A stretch of 64,000 nucleotides of DNA from Helicobacteraceae bacterium. GTDB lineage: Bacteria > Campylobacterota > Campylobacteria > Campylobacterales > Sulfurimonadaceae. The DNA lies in the NCBI GenBank assembly GCA_027063225.1, contig JAMOSG010000034.1:1-64000 (forward strand), in the 5' to 3' direction. Position 1 is the stretch's first letter. Every line of letters starts with the position of its first letter. Positions 1 to 8,943 of the stretch are shown here, in pieces. Under the pieces are notes generated by a model, which saw only the letters and a program-made list of their open reading frames with translations, was not told the origin of the DNA and searched no databases. A program made the translations under genes and the position numbers.

Positions 1-76
1 AAGTATCAGGTTTTACCCCTGTTAATCGTTTAAATAACTCTGGTTTTAGCTCTTTTAATTTCTCATAATTCTTCAT
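1..76 (-). mobile_element. IS transposase N-terminus (partial, cut by window edge)
   Basis: Read on the minus strand from an ATG at 76, the frame is open to the window edge and begins MKNYEKLKELKPELFKRLTG, then VKPDT. This matches the N-terminal helix-turn-helix segment typical of IS5-group transposases with a DDE_Tnp_4-type catalytic domain (family knowledge, recalled by pattern). The catalytic part lies outside the window. No strong ribosome site precedes the ATG. The element abuts the truncated outer-membrane gene to its right, so it probably inserted there. The exact IS end and inverted repeat were not resolved; they should lie between about 77 and 135. Confidence 0.6.
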
Positions 77-99
77 ATTTTAGAAATAGCAATTTTTGA

Positions 100-402
100 G
101 CCTTTTTTAGGTTATGCAAGAAGTCTAATTTATATGGAAGAGTTGCAGGTGGATTTGGAACACTAAAAGGGACAAACCCTTTAAGTAGTACTTCTTCTTC
201 AACTCAAACAGCATATTCTCCAGTTATCGGTGTTTTTATGGGTGTTGAATATAAAGTAGTATCTCATCTTTTTTTAGGTCTACATTTAAAATATTTACAG
301 CACGATTATGAAGCGGTTCTTCATAAAGCAGATGGAACAACATCAACACTTAAATGTGATAGTTCATTTGTCACAAGTCTTGGTTTAAGATATCTCTTTT
401 AA
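100..402 (+). pseudogene. Outer-membrane beta-barrel protein, 3' remnant
   Basis: An open frame ends at the TAA at 400-402 and encodes alternating hydrophobic/polar strands with the terminal aromatic residue (GLRYLF) expected of a small outer-membrane beta-barrel protein. Recognisable strands include LYGRVAGGFGTL, SPVIGVFMGVEYK and LFLGLHLKYL. There is no start codon or signal peptide: the frame is closed by a stop at 97-99 and the sequence to the left is IS-like. The second frame over 92-120 reads FEPFLGYA, which could be a frameshifted upstream strand or chance. The gene looks truncated by the adjacent insertion. Function and original length are unknown. Confidence 0.6.
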
Positions 403-485
403 ATATATACTTCATCACCCAATTTAAACAAGGGTGTTGGAGTAAATAAAATTATTACTTTATATCCCAATAACTTTAATGGTAA

Positions 486-753
486 TTATTTATCTACCCA
501 CTTATAAATATCAAGTATTGAAATTCTATTTTTATCACTTTCAATAAGATATGTAATAGTATAGCCTTTAAATATCATATCTCGTACATTTTCATCATTA
601 TAATTTAAATTTATAGGGAAAATTAACTAAGTTGTTTATTTTATTATCAAGTTGGCTTTTAAAGTTTAAAGCTTTGTTTTTGCTATCTTTTGCAATAAAT
701 GATAGAATGACTTTTAATGCAGTTGAATACTCTCTTCTTCTAACTATAATCAT
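486..753 (-). pseudogene. RelE/ParE-type toxin gene, frameshifted
   Basis: The minus-strand ATG at 753 directly follows the antitoxin stop. It opens MIIVRRREYSTALK and runs 51 codons to a premature TAA at 598-600, just after NFPYKFK. The next frame continues without a gap as NYNDENVRDMIFKGYTITYL and ends ILDIYKWVDK at a TAA at 486-488. The two halves together resemble a RelE/ParE-family mRNA-interferase or gyrase toxin of about 90-95 residues, with the usual NFPYKF...F-KGYTI-YL pattern. The total length is one base over a multiple of three, so a 1-nt insertion, or a deletion leaving that remainder, has inactivated it. A sequencing error is the alternative. Confidence 0.7.
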
Positions 754-1011
754 TTATAATGACTTTAAAAATTCATTCATATCTTTATCATATTCTTCTT
801 GACTCAAAAGTATAGCTTGACCATTTTTTACTTCTACAACAGCTTGAGAAACTCTTCTTTTTGCTTCATTTTTTGAGATAGCTGGGTAATTATCATCTAA
901 TGAGAGTTTAACAAACTTCATAAAGTCATTAAGTAAACTCTGTGTATCGTCACCATATTGAGATGATATAAAATTTTCTATTTCAGGATTATTAATCTGT
1001 ATTGTTTGCAT
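754..1011 (-). CDS. Type II antitoxin partner of a RelE/ParE-type toxin
   Basis: This 85-residue acidic protein (MQTIQINNPEIENFISSQYG...) carries an N-terminal segment of the kind used for dimerisation and DNA binding in RelB/ParD-like antitoxins. Its C-terminal tail (AILLSQEEYDKDMNEFLKSL) is of the kind that wraps the toxin. It lies immediately upstream of the broken toxin gene (TAA then ATG with no spacer), the normal antitoxin-first order. The ribosome site is GGAG upstream of the ATG. It appears intact although its toxin is not, so it may be an orphan antitoxin that still represses its promoter or neutralises a related toxin elsewhere. The family assignment rests on context and pattern only. 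Confidence 0.65.
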   Translation of the reverse strand: MQTIQINNPEIENFISSQYGDDTQSLLNDFMKFVKLSLDDNYPAISKNEAKRRVSQAVVEVKNGQAILLSQEEYDKDMNEFLKSL

Positions 1012-1035
1012 TACAAATAACTCCTCTTTTTCAGT

Positions 1036-1065
1036 ATTATACCTAAGTTCAAATCATAAATGCAA
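1036..1065 (-). promoter_or_regulatory. Putative promoter of the antitoxin gene
   Basis: On the minus strand a perfect TATAAT (1036-1041) lies 24 bases before the antitoxin ATG, with a partial -35 TTGCAT (1060-1065) at an 18-base spacing. The rest of 1012-1201 is AT-rich with no gene that I can support. Confidence 0.45.
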
Positions 1066-1201
1066 TTTTCATAAAAAGACCCATGACAAACTGTGACAAA
1101 AATCAAAAAAATAATTGAGAAAAAATAAAAATACAAAAGTTCAACAAAGTTGAAAAGAAACACAAGAAAGTAAATATTTCAGGGAAAGTGTTAAAAAGAA
1201 A

Positions 1202-1290
1202 TGGTGGACCCTCTGGGATTCGAACCCAGGGAGGTGTTACCCTCGCCGGTTTTCAAGACCGGTGCTTTCGACCAACTCAGCCAAAGATCC
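1202..1290 (-). tRNA. tRNA-Ser (UGA)
   Basis: The minus strand starts GGATCTTTGGCTGAG and folds with a 7-bp acceptor stem, a long variable arm and a T-loop GGTTCGAAT, and the CCA end is encoded. The anticodon loop CTTGAAA gives UGA. It is the last gene of the four-tRNA operon, and accessory DNA starts beyond its 3' end. Confidence 0.95.
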
Positions 1291-1316
1291 ACGTTTTTAA
1301 AAAGTTATTAACAAAT

Positions 1317-1390
1317 TGGAGGTGCCACCCAGATTTGAACTGGGGATAGCAGCTTTGCAGGCTGCGGCCTTACCACTTGGCGATAGCACC
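1317..1390 (-). tRNA. tRNA-Cys (GCA)
   Basis: A 74-base cloverleaf on the minus strand with anticodon loop CTGCAAA (GCA), acceptor GGTGCTA and encoded CCA. Third gene of the Gly-Leu-Cys-Ser operon. Confidence 0.95.
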
Positions 1391-1411
1391 AGTTCCAAAC
1401 AATAAATAAAG

Positions 1412-1498
1412 TGGTGCCCAGGGCCGGACTTGAACCGGCACAGTATTGCTACCGGGGGATTTTAAGTCCCCTGCGTCTACCGATTTCGCCACCTGGGC
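1412..1498 (-). tRNA. tRNA-Leu (UAA)
   Basis: Minus strand; acceptor GCCCAGG pairs with CCTGGGC, with a long variable arm, anticodon UAA and encoded CCA. Second gene of the operon. Confidence 0.95.
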
Positions 1499-1530
1499 AT
1501 CTTGGGTTTAAAACACAAGATGTTAATAAA

Positions 1531-1605
1531 TGGAGCGGGAAACGAGGTTCGAACTCGCGACCCCAACCTTGGCAAGGTTGTGCTCTACCACTGAGCTATT
1601 CCCGC
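1531..1605 (-). tRNA. tRNA-Gly (GCC)
   Basis: Minus strand; acceptor GCGGGAA, anticodon loop TTGCCAA (GCC), T-loop GGTTCGAAC-like and encoded CCA. First gene of the operon, 33 bases after the -10 element. Confidence 0.95.
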
Positions 1606-1638
1606 AATTTTTTGTTTACTTGTTGTTAAGTGGGTGGA

Positions 1639-1667
1639 ATTATAGCAGGCTTTTTTTTAAATGTAAA
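1639..1667 (-). promoter_or_regulatory. Promoter of the Gly-Leu-Cys-Ser tRNA operon
   Basis: Minus strand: TTTACA (1662-1667), a 17-base spacer and TATAAT (1639-1644). The bases around and after the -10 (minus-strand complement of 1627-1646) are identical over 20 bases to the other tRNA operon promoter at 18200-18219, including a C-rich discriminator. Confidence 0.8.
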
Positions 1668-1673
1668 GGGTTT

Positions 1674-1703
1674 TTGCAAATTTTTTTAAAAAAATGTTAT
1701 AAT
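1674..1703 (+). promoter_or_regulatory. Putative ilvD promoter
   Basis: TTGCAA (1674-1679), an 18-base spacer and TATAAT (1698-1703) point toward ilvD, back to back with the tRNA promoter. A second TATAAT at 1730-1735 is too close to the start codon to be the main signal. Confidence 0.45.
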
Positions 1704-1747
1704 TTTCAAAATAGATTGGTTATGTAAACTATAATATAAGGATTTTT

Positions 1748-3436
1748 ATGAGAAGTGATATTATTAAAAAAGGGTTTGACAAAGCTCCTCACCGTTCATT
1801 GCTTAGAGCAACTGGATTAAAAGATGAGGATTTTGACAAACCTTTTATTGGGATTGCAAACAGTTATATCGATATTATCCCTGGGCATTTTTTCCTTCAT
1901 GAGTATGGAGAGATTGTAAAAGAGGCTATTCGTGAAGCTGGTGGTGTGCCATTTGTATTTAATACAATTGGTGTAGATGATGGGATTGCAATGGGGCATG
2001 ATGGTATGCTTTATTCTCTACCTTCACGTGAACTTATAGCTGATTCTATGGAAACAGTTATGAATGCACATAAATTAGATGCAATGATCTGTATTCCTAA
2101 CTGTGACAAGATTGTTCCAGGGATGATTATGGGTGCACTTCGCGTAAATGTTCCAACAATTTTTGTTTCGGGTGGTCCAATGCCAGCTGGTCATAAAAAA
2201 GATGGTACACCAATTGACCTAGCAACAGCATTTGAAGCAGTTGGAGAGTTTAACGATGGAAAGATGAGTGAAGATGAGCTTTATGATATTGAGTGTAATG
2301 CTTGTCCAAGTGGAGGAAGCTGTTCGGGTATGTTTACAGCAAACTCTATGAACACTTTAAGTGAAGCAATGGGTATAGCACTTCCAGGAAACGGAACAGT
2401 ACTTGCAATGACTCCAGAGCGTATAGAGATGGTAAAAAAAGCTGCTAAGCGTGTTGTAGAGATGGCAAAAGCGGAAAATTCTGCACAATACAACTTCAAA
2501 AATATTTTAAATGAAAAAGCAGTCCACAATGCATTTGTTGTAGATATGGCAATGGGTGGAAGCTCAAATACAGTTCTTCATATGTTAGCAATTGCAAAAG
2601 AGGCAGATGTAGATTTCCCAATTGAAAAAATCAATGAGATTGCAGATAAAGTAGCACATATTGCTAAAATTTCTCCATCTTTAACAACTGTACATATGGC
2701 AGATATCGATAGAGCTGGTGGAGTAAGTGCAGTTATGAAAGAGGTGAGTCGCCGTGGTGGTTTACTAGAACTTGACGCAAAAACTGTAACTGGTGAAACA
2801 ATTGGCGAGAGAATTGCCGATGCGTACATTAAAGATACTTCTATTATCCATACAAATGAAAATGCTTACTCACAAGTTGGTGGGCTTTCAATTTTATTTG
2901 GTAACTTAGCATTAGAGGGTGCAGTTGTTAAAACAGCAGGTATCGCTCCATCTATGCGTCAATTTAAAGGAAAGGCAATCTGCTTTAACTCTCAACCAGA
3001 AGCAATAGCAGGTATTATGGGGCATAAAGTAAAAGCTGGAGATGTTGTTGTAATTCGCTATGAGGGTCCAAAAGGTGGTCCAGGTATGCAAGAGATGTTA
3101 GCACCTACTGCACTTATTCAGGGTATGGGTCTTGGTGAGAGTGTAGCACTTATTACAGATGGTCGTTTTAGTGGAGCTACAAAAGGTGCTTCTATTGGGC
3201 ATGTTTCTCCTGAGGCTGCAGAGGGTGGACTTATAGCGCTTATTGAAGATGGCGATGAGATTGAACTTGATGTAGATGCACACCTTTTACAACTCAATGT
3301 AAGTGAAGAGGAGTTAGAAAAAAGACGTGCTGCATATAAACCTTATAAAAATGAGGTAAAATCTAAGTGGCTTAAACGTTACCAACTTTTAGTATCAAAC
3401 GCATCAAATGGTGCAGTACTTAAAACTGAATTATAG
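1748..3436 (+). CDS. ilvD: Dihydroxy-acid dehydratase
   Basis: IlvD dehydrates 2,3-dihydroxy-isovalerate and 2,3-dihydroxy-3-methylvalerate to the 2-keto acids of valine and isoleucine synthesis in the cytoplasm. The 562-residue length is normal. The iron-sulfur cysteines are visible in [12 protein letters not shown] (about residue 115) and in [20 protein letters not shown] (about residue 185), and the C-terminal family signature [12 protein letters not shown] is present near residue 470. AAGGA lies just before the ATG. The gene stands alone from other ilv genes; thrS follows after 8 bases in the same direction, so the two probably share a transcript. Confidence 0.97.
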   Translation: MRSDIIKKGFDKAPHRSLLRATGLKDEDFDKPFIGIANSYIDIIPGHFFLHEYGEIVKEAIREAGGVPFVFNTIGVDDGIAMGHDGMLYSLPSRELIADSMETVMNAHKLDAMICIPNCDKIVPGMIMGALRVNVPTIFVSGGPMPAGHKKDGTPIDLATAFEAVGEFNDGKMSEDELYDIECNACPSGGSCSGMFTANSMNTLSEAMGIALPGNGTVLAMTPERIEMVKKAAKRVVEMAKAENSAQYNFKNILNEKAVHNAFVVDMAMGGSSNTVLHMLAIAKEADVDFPIEKINEIADKVAHIAKISPSLTTVHMADIDRAGGVSAVMKEVSRRGGLLELDAKTVTGETIGERIADAYIKDTSIIHTNENAYSQVGGLSILFGNLALEGAVVKTAGIAPSMRQFKGKAICFNSQPEAIAGIMGHKVKAGDVVVIRYEGPKGGPGMQEMLAPTALIQGMGLGESVALITDGRFSGATKGASIGHVSPEAAEGGLIALIEDGDEIELDVDAHLLQLNVSEEELEKRRAAYKPYKNEVKSKWLKRYQLLVSNASNGAVLKTEL

Positions 3437-3444
3437 GAAGAGAA

Positions 3445-5253
3445 TTGAGCGCAATAGCAATAAAATACAACGATGAAATAGTAGATTTAGTAACAGCACA
3501 AGAGCAAGGTATTGAGGGGCAAGAGATAGAGTTAGATAATTCTAGCGATGCACTTGAGGTGCTTCGCCACTCAACAGCACACCTTATGGCACAAGCTATA
3601 AAGTCGATTTACCCTGAAGCTAAATTTTATGTAGGACCAACTGTAAAGGAGGGTTTTTACTACGATGTAAAAACAGATGAGCCAATTAGTGAAGCAGATC
3701 TTAAAAAGATTGAAAAGCAGATGCTTAGCTTTGCTAAAAAGAAATACCCAATTGAGAAATATACAATTTCAAAAGAGGAAGCTCGTAAAAAATTTGAAAA
3801 TGATCACTTAAAACAAGCAGTGCTTGATATGATTCCAAGTGATGAAGTAAGTATTTATAAACAAGGTGATTTTGAAGATCTTTGTCGTGGTCCACACCTT
3901 CCAAATATTGGGCTTATTCGTTATTTTAAACTTACAAAAGTAGCTGGGGCTTACCTTGGTGGAGATAGTAAAAATGAGATGCTAACTCGTATTTATGGGA
4001 TAGCATTTGCAACAAAAGAGGCATTAAAAGAGCATATGGATATGCTTGCAGAAGCTGCAAAACGTGACCACCGTAAACTTGGAAATGAGATGAAACTTTT
4101 CACTTTCCGTGAAGAGGTTGGGGCTGGTTTTCCTATTTGGCTTCCAGCTGGTGGAAGACTTCGTGCAAGACTTGAGAGCTTACTTTTTAAAGCACACCGT
4201 AAACGTGGTTATGAGCCTGTTCGTGGTCCAGAGATGTTACGCTCAGATTTATGGATGACTTCAGGACACTACCAAAATTATGGTGAAAATATGTACTTTA
4301 CGCAGATTGATGATGTGGAGTTTGGTGTAAAACCAATGAACTGTGTTGGGCATATTAAAATTTATGAAGATGAGCTTCGTTCATACCGCGATTTACCAAT
4401 TAAATATTTTGAGTATGGTGTAGTGCATCGCCACGAAGCAAGTGGAGCATTACATGGACTTTTCCGTGTTCGTGAGTTTACGCAAGATGATGCACATATT
4501 TTTTGTACAGTAGATCAAATTGAAGAGCAAATTATTGATGTAATTGAGTTTGTAGATAAAATTATGTCAACATTTGGATTTGAATATAAGATGATGATTT
4601 CAACAAAGCCAGAAAAAGCTGTAGGTGATGCAGAGGTTTGGGAAAAATCTGAAGCAGCGCTGAAAAAAGCGATGGAAGCACACAACCTTCCTTACGAAAT
4701 TGATGAGGGTGGTGGAGCTTTTTATGGTCCAAAAATTGATATTAAAATTTTAGATGCAATTGGTCGTGAGTGGCAATGTGGTACGGTACAGCTTGACAAT
4801 AACCTTCCAGCACGTTTTGAGCTTGAATATAATGGTGAAGGGAATGAAAAAATTCAACCTGTAATGATTCACCGTGCAATTTTAGGTTCATTTGAGCGTT
4901 TTATTGGAATTTTAACTGAACACTATGCTGGTGAGTTCCCAATGTTTATTGCCCCTACACAAGTTGCAATAGTTCCTGTTGCTGAATCACATAAAGATTA
5001 TGCTAAGGAATTATCGGCTAAACTTATTGATATCAATGCTGATAGTGAAATCTACGCGAAAAATGAGTCTTTAAATAAACGTATTCGTACTGCAGAGAAA
5101 ACTCGTGTACCTATGATTGCGGTTATTGGAGATGAAGAGATAGCAAACAAAACTGTTTCAGTTCGCGACAGAAGAACTAGAGAGCAATATACATTAAGCC
5201 AAGAGGAATTCCTTAAGCTTATAGAAACTAAATTAAATGAGGTAAATTTTTGA
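3445..5253 (+). CDS. thrS: Threonyl-tRNA synthetase
   Basis: ThrS is a class II synthetase that charges tRNA-Thr. The 602-residue protein has a shortened N-terminal TGS-like region, then the editing domain with [10 protein letters not shown] near residue 42, the class II catalytic core ([47 protein letters not shown]) and a C-terminal anticodon-binding domain ([10 protein letters not shown]). Translation starts at TTG after AGGAAGAG; no ATG is available nearby. It overlaps infC by four bases, the thrS-infC order seen in many bacteria, so the two are translationally coupled. Confidence 0.97.
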   Translation: MSAIAIKYNDEIVDLVTAQEQGIEGQEIELDNSSDALEVLRHSTAHLMAQAIKSIYPEAKFYVGPTVKEGFYYDVKTDEPISEADLKKIEKQMLSFAKKKYPIEKYTISKEEARKKFENDHLKQAVLDMIPSDEVSIYKQGDFEDLCRGPHLPNIGLIRYFKLTKVAGAYLGGDSKNEMLTRIYGIAFATKEALKEHMDMLAEAAKRDHRKLGNEMKLFTFREEVGAGFPIWLPAGGRLRARLESLLFKAHRKRGYEPVRGPEMLRSDLWMTSGHYQNYGENMYFTQIDDVEFGVKPMNCVGHIKIYEDELRSYRDLPIKYFEYGVVHRHEASGALHGLFRVREFTQDDAHIFCTVDQIEEQIIDVIEFVDKIMSTFGFEYKMMISTKPEKAVGDAEVWEKSEAALKKAMEAHNLPYEIDEGGGAFYGPKIDIKILDAIGREWQCGTVQLDNNLPARFELEYNGEGNEKIQPVMIHRAILGSFERFIGILTEHYAGEFPMFIAPTQVAIVPVAESHKDYAKELSAKLIDINADSEIYAKNESLNKRIRTAEKTRVPMIAVIGDEEIANKTVSVRDRRTREQYTLSQEEFLKLIETKLNEVNF

Positions 5254-5768
5254 GTAAAAAAACAGACCGTGTCATAATGAATGACGATATTCGTGTACCA
5301 GAGGTAAGATGTAATGTTGATGGTGGTGAATCTTTAGGGATCATCTCTACTGATGAAGCTATGGAAAAAGCAAATGAGATGGGGTTAGATTTAGTTTTAA
5401 TTGCACCAAATGCAAAGCCGCCGGTTGCGAAGATCATGGATTATGGTAAGTTTAAATACCAAGAAGAGAAGAAGTTAAAAGAGCAACGTAAAAATCAAAC
5501 ACGTATCGATGTAAAAGAGATTAAACTCTCTGTAAAGATTGCGGAGAATGATATTGCTTACAAAGTAAAACATGCACGTGAATTTTTAGAAAAAGGAAAA
5601 CATGTAAAATTTCGTGTTTTCCTAAAAGGGCGTGAAATGGCTCATCCAGAAGCTGCAAAAGAGATTTTACTTCAAGTGTGGCCAATGGTTGAAGATATTG
5701 GTGTAATGGAAAAACCACCAAAATTTGAAGGGCGTTACTACAATATGTATGTAGTGCCTAAAAAGTAG
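5250..5768 (+). CDS. infC: Translation initiation factor IF-3
   Basis: IF-3 binds the 30S subunit and checks start-codon pairing. The 172-residue product has the N-domain, the linker ([12 protein letters not shown]) and the C-domain ending [18 protein letters not shown]. The likely start is TTG at 5250, overlapping the thrS stop; rare starts on infC are the classic basis of autoregulation in E. coli (AUU there), and a weak TTG may act likewise here. The usual rpmI and rplT do not follow: the next gene is panE on the opposite strand. Confidence 0.95.
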   Translation: MSKKTDRVIMNDDIRVPEVRCNVDGGESLGIISTDEAMEKANEMGLDLVLIAPNAKPPVAKIMDYGKFKYQEEKKLKEQRKNQTRIDVKEIKLSVKIAENDIAYKVKHAREFLEKGKHVKFRVFLKGREMAHPEAAKEILLQVWPMVEDIGVMEKPPKFEGRYYNMYVVPKK

Positions 5769-5774
5769 CACTCG

Positions 5775-6656
5775 TTACTTTTTTAAAAGTGCCTCGTAGC
5801 ACTTTTGCATAAGTGGAACTTCCACATTATGCTCTTTTGCTTTTTTTACAATATATCCACTAAGTGTTTCTAACTCTGTTTTTTTCTTTTTTTGAAAATC
5901 TAAATGCATTGACGTAGAAGAGTCTTGTGGTAAAGATGAAGCTGTTTGAAGTGCTTTTTCTATCTCTGAGTCGATATTAACTCCCTCTTTTTGAGCAATA
6001 AGTGCAATCTCTTGTAAAATTTGTTGTGCCTCTTTGTTGTGGTTTTTATATACATTAAAAATTGATTTATCAAAGTAGCTTGTAAGTGTTGCAAAAGCAC
6101 CTATAAAAATATATTTTTTCCAAAGAGCCTCTTTTATATTGCTTGGAGTTTTATAACGAAGATTTGCTTTTTCAAAAAGTGATGCAACTGTTTGTATTGC
6201 TTCTTGATTCTCTCCACCAAAAACAGCAGCAAAGACTTTCCCTTTTTTGCGAATAACACCCACTTTTTGAATATGAGAAAGGATATAAACAGCACCCTGA
6301 AGTACAATACCTTGTGAGAGTTGTTGCAAAATTTCTGCACTGTTTACTCCATTTGAAAAGCTTAAAAGAATGGTGTTTTGTGTAGTATGAGGGGCTATTT
6401 CTTTGTAGCTTTTCTCTAAGTCGTAACTTTTTACGCAAAACAAAACAACATCAAAAGTACCTTCAGCCTCTTGGAGTGTTTGGGCTTGAAGTTTTACATT
6501 AAAACTTTGTGTATCTTCTACTATCTCTAGGCTATTTTTTTGAATAGCATCTAAATGCTCACCCCTTGCAAACCCAACAACATCAATACCAGCTTTTGCA
6601 AAATACCCTGCAATATAGCCACCAACACCACCTAAACCAACAACTGCAACTCTCAT
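5775..6656 (-). CDS. panE: 2-dehydropantoate 2-reductase
   Basis: Ketopantoate reductase makes pantoate with NADPH, the step before PanC (which is also in this window). The 293-residue protein opens with the Rossmann motif MRVAVVGLGGVGGY, has the FSNGVNS segment near residue 103, and has the conserved catalytic Lys region ALWKKYIFIGAFATLT near residue 185. The length is normal. It is convergent with infC, six bases apart, and divergent from the coiled-coil gene. ApbA/PanE homologues of uncertain substrate exist, so the assignment is likely rather than certain. Confidence 0.85.
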   Translation of the reverse strand: MRVAVVGLGGVGGYIAGYFAKAGIDVVGFARGEHLDAIQKNSLEIVEDTQSFNVKLQAQTLQEAEGTFDVVLFCVKSYDLEKSYKEIAPHTTQNTILLSFSNGVNSAEILQQLSQGIVLQGAVYILSHIQKVGVIRKKGKVFAAVFGGENQEAIQTVASLFEKANLRYKTPSNIKEALWKKYIFIGAFATLTSYFDKSIFNVYKNHNKEAQQILQEIALIAQKEGVNIDSEIEKALQTASSLPQDSSTSMHLDFQKKKKTELETLSGYIVKKAKEHNVEVPLMQKCYEALLKK

Positions 6657-6760
6657 AGAAAAACCTTTATATAAAAATTTTTAACATTATAGCAAGAGCA
6701 ATTCAAAAACCTATTAACTCCCTTTTGGTACAATAAAAAAAGTTATAAAAAGGTTGCACA

Positions 6761-7150
6761 ATGGATAAAACAAAAGTAGATGATATGCTTATAGAGATGA
6801 TAACTCCAAAAGTAAAAGAGATAGAAGAAAAATTTAGTAAAGGAGAAGGTTTAACTCAAGATGATATTAACACCCTTTTATTAAAATCTCAATATAACCA
6901 TATAAACCATCTTGATATGAAATTAGATGAAACAGTAGCAAGTGTAAAAGAGCTTGAAAATAAGTTTATTGGACTTGAAAATAAATTCTTACATTTAGAA
7001 AATAAATTTGTAGCACTTGAAAATAAGTTTGATCTTTTAAATGAAAGAGTAGAACACACCATTCAAAAAGCACTTAATAAAAATATGATGATGCTTATTG
7101 TAGTTATTGGTGCATTTATGACACTTTCAAAACTTATAGATAAATTCTAA
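6761..7150 (+). CDS. Coiled-coil protein with C-terminal membrane anchor, unknown function
   Basis: I do not recognise this 129-residue protein. Residues about 10-60 are helical and charged. Then four exact seven-residue units of the form LENKFxx follow (DNA period 21 bases at 6953-7030), giving a parallel coiled coil with Leu and Phe at a/d positions. Near the C-terminus MMMLIVVIGAFMTLSKLI is a single membrane helix, so the coiled coil should project into the cytoplasm from a tail anchor. It lies two bases upstream of asnB. It resembles CCDC90/DUF1640-like small coiled-coil membrane proteins in layout only. Confidence 0.7.
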   Translation: MDKTKVDDMLIEMITPKVKEIEEKFSKGEGLTQDDINTLLLKSQYNHINHLDMKLDETVASVKELENKFIGLENKFLHLENKFVALENKFDLLNERVEHTIQKALNKNMMMLIVVIGAFMTLSKLIDKF

Positions 7151-7152
7151 AA

Positions 7153-8943
7153 ATGTGTGCAATCTTTGGAGTTTTAGGGGAGTTTGATGAAGGTATTGCA
7201 AAATATGCCCTCTCTACAATGCTTCATCGTGGTCCAGATTATTGTGGTATTGAGCAAAAACAAAATCTTTTTTTTGCACACCAACGCTTAAGCATTACCG
7301 ATATCCACTCCCGCTCCCATCAACCACTAAAACATAACAATATTTTACTCTCTTTTAATGGGGAGATTTATAACTACAAAGAGTTGCGTCAAAAACTTCA
7401 TTTTAACTTTCAAACACAAAGCGATACAGAGGTGATACTTGCTGCATATTTAGAGTGGGGAGAGGAGTTTGTAAAACATCTACGTGGAATGTTTGCTATT
7501 GCACTTTTAGATGGTAACAAACTTTATTTGTTTCGCGATAGACTTGGTAAAAAACCACTTTTTTATATGCAACAAAGTAACTTTTTTGCATTTGCATCAG
7601 AGATAAAAGCACTCAAACCTTTTTTAAAACAAACAAAGCTCAATAACGATGCACTCCTTAGTTATTTAAGTTTTTTAGCACCAACACCACCACACACTTT
7701 TTACCAAAAGATTCAAAAACTCTCAGCTGGGGAGTATTTAGTTTTTGAAAATAACAAGATGGAAAAAAAGCACTATTTTGAGCTTTTAGAACAAACGCCA
7801 AACAAACACCAAACACACTCAATACTCACACCCCTTTTAGAAGAAGCAATAGCACTTCGTTTAGATAGTGATGCTCCTATGGCTTCACTTCTCTCTGGTG
7901 GTATTGATAGTGCGATACTGAACTACTATGCAAAACGTTTTAACAAACCATTAATGAGTTATACCCTTGGTTATAGTGAGTTTGCAAAGTATGATGAGCG
8001 AGAAAATGCAAAAGAGAGTGCCAAACTTTTAGGGGTGCAAAATAAACAAATTGAGATTACACAAAACGATTTTATAGAAGCAACCTACAAAGTTTTAGAT
8101 ACTTTAGATGAACCACTCAATGACCCAGCATCAATTCCCCTTTATTTACTTTTTGAGCAGATTAAAAAAGATGGGTACAAAGTTGTCTTAAGTGGAGAGG
8201 GAAGCGATGAACTTTTTTTGGGGTATAGGCAATATTTTGAGTATTTAGATATTCAAAAAGCTTCTATTTTAATGCATAAAAATTGGTTAAAGAAATATTT
8301 TCGCGCAAACTTCTCTATGAACAGGGAGTGGGAATGGTACAAAAGAGTTTTTGATGAGAGTTTGCTTTTTAGAACTTCAGGGGAGAAGTTTAGCGATTTA
8401 CAAAAAAATCATCTTCTAAAACAAAATGTTAGAGATAATCAAGCTCTTACTTACTTAAAACCTTATAGAGAGCGGTTTGAAAACTCTGCATTTGAAGATG
8501 AGTCTTTTTGGTATAGCTATATCGACTTGCACCTTTTTCAAGCGGAGCATTTTTTAACAAAGCTCGATCGTGTAAGTATGGCACACTCCATTGAGTCACG
8601 CACCCCATTTTTGGATCATAAACTTGTTGAGGCTGTTTTTACTTTAGAGGCAAACTTGCGTTATAAAAATGGAGTAACAAAAGATATTTTAAAACAGATG
8701 ATGCAAGGCAAAATTGATACTACAATTTTAACGCGAAAGAAAAAAGGTTTTTCTAACCCTTATATGGAGTATCTTTTTAACAGTGGTGAAATTTCGCTTA
8801 TTACAGAGGTAAATGAGCAAACAGGAATGTTTAAAAAGGATATGTTAGAGCGTTATATGCAAAGTGGTAAAAAAGGAAGATTTAAACAACACCTTTTTGG
8901 ATTGTTTGTACTCTCATATTGGATAAAAAGGAACCTTCTTTAA
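7153..8943 (+). CDS. asnB: Asparagine synthetase (glutamine-hydrolysing)
   Basis: AsnB converts aspartate to asparagine using glutamine and ATP. The 596-residue protein begins MCAIFG, so Cys2 is the glutaminase nucleophile after Met removal; the glutaminase domain (HRGPDYCG, FNGEIYN, SDTEVIL) is followed by a synthetase domain with the PP-loop LLSGGIDSA near residue 235 and SGEGSDELFLGY near residue 340. Some homologues amidate cell-surface sugars or peptidoglycan precursors instead, so free asparagine as product is the default but not proven. It overlaps the next gene by TAATG. Confidence 0.9.
   Translation: MCAIFGVLGEFDEGIAKYALSTMLHRGPDYCGIEQKQNLFFAHQRLSITDIHSRSHQPLKHNNILLSFNGEIYNYKELRQKLHFNFQTQSDTEVILAAYLEWGEEFVKHLRGMFAIALLDGNKLYLFRDRLGKKPLFYMQQSNFFAFASEIKALKPFLKQTKLNNDALLSYLSFLAPTPPHTFYQKIQKLSAGEYLVFENNKMEKKHYFELLEQTPNKHQTHSILTPLLEEAIALRLDSDAPMASLLSGGIDSAILNYYAKRFNKPLMSYTLGYSEFAKYDERENAKESAKLLGVQNKQIEITQNDFIEATYKVLDTLDEPLNDPASIPLYLLFEQIKKDGYKVVLSGEGSDELFLGYRQYFEYLDIQKASILMHKNWLKKYFRANFSMNREWEWYKRVFDESLLFRTSGEKFSDLQKNHLLKQNVRDNQALTYLKPYRERFENSAFEDESFWYSYIDLHLFQAEHFLTKLDRVSMAHSIESRTPFLDHKLVEAVFTLEANLRYKNGVTKDILKQMMQGKIDTTILTRKKKGFSNPYMEYLFNSGEISLITEVNEQTGMFKKDMLERYMQSGKKGRFKQHLFGLFVLSYWIKRNLL

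Noticed and set aside
1411-1727. Overlapping plus-strand frames over 1411-1629 and 1530-1727
   Set aside because: They are antisense to tRNA-Leu and tRNA-Gly and have no ribosome site; artefacts of the tRNA genes.
5759-5785. Terminator between infC and panE
   Set aside because: Only an A/T-only 8-bp repeat is visible, too weak to call.
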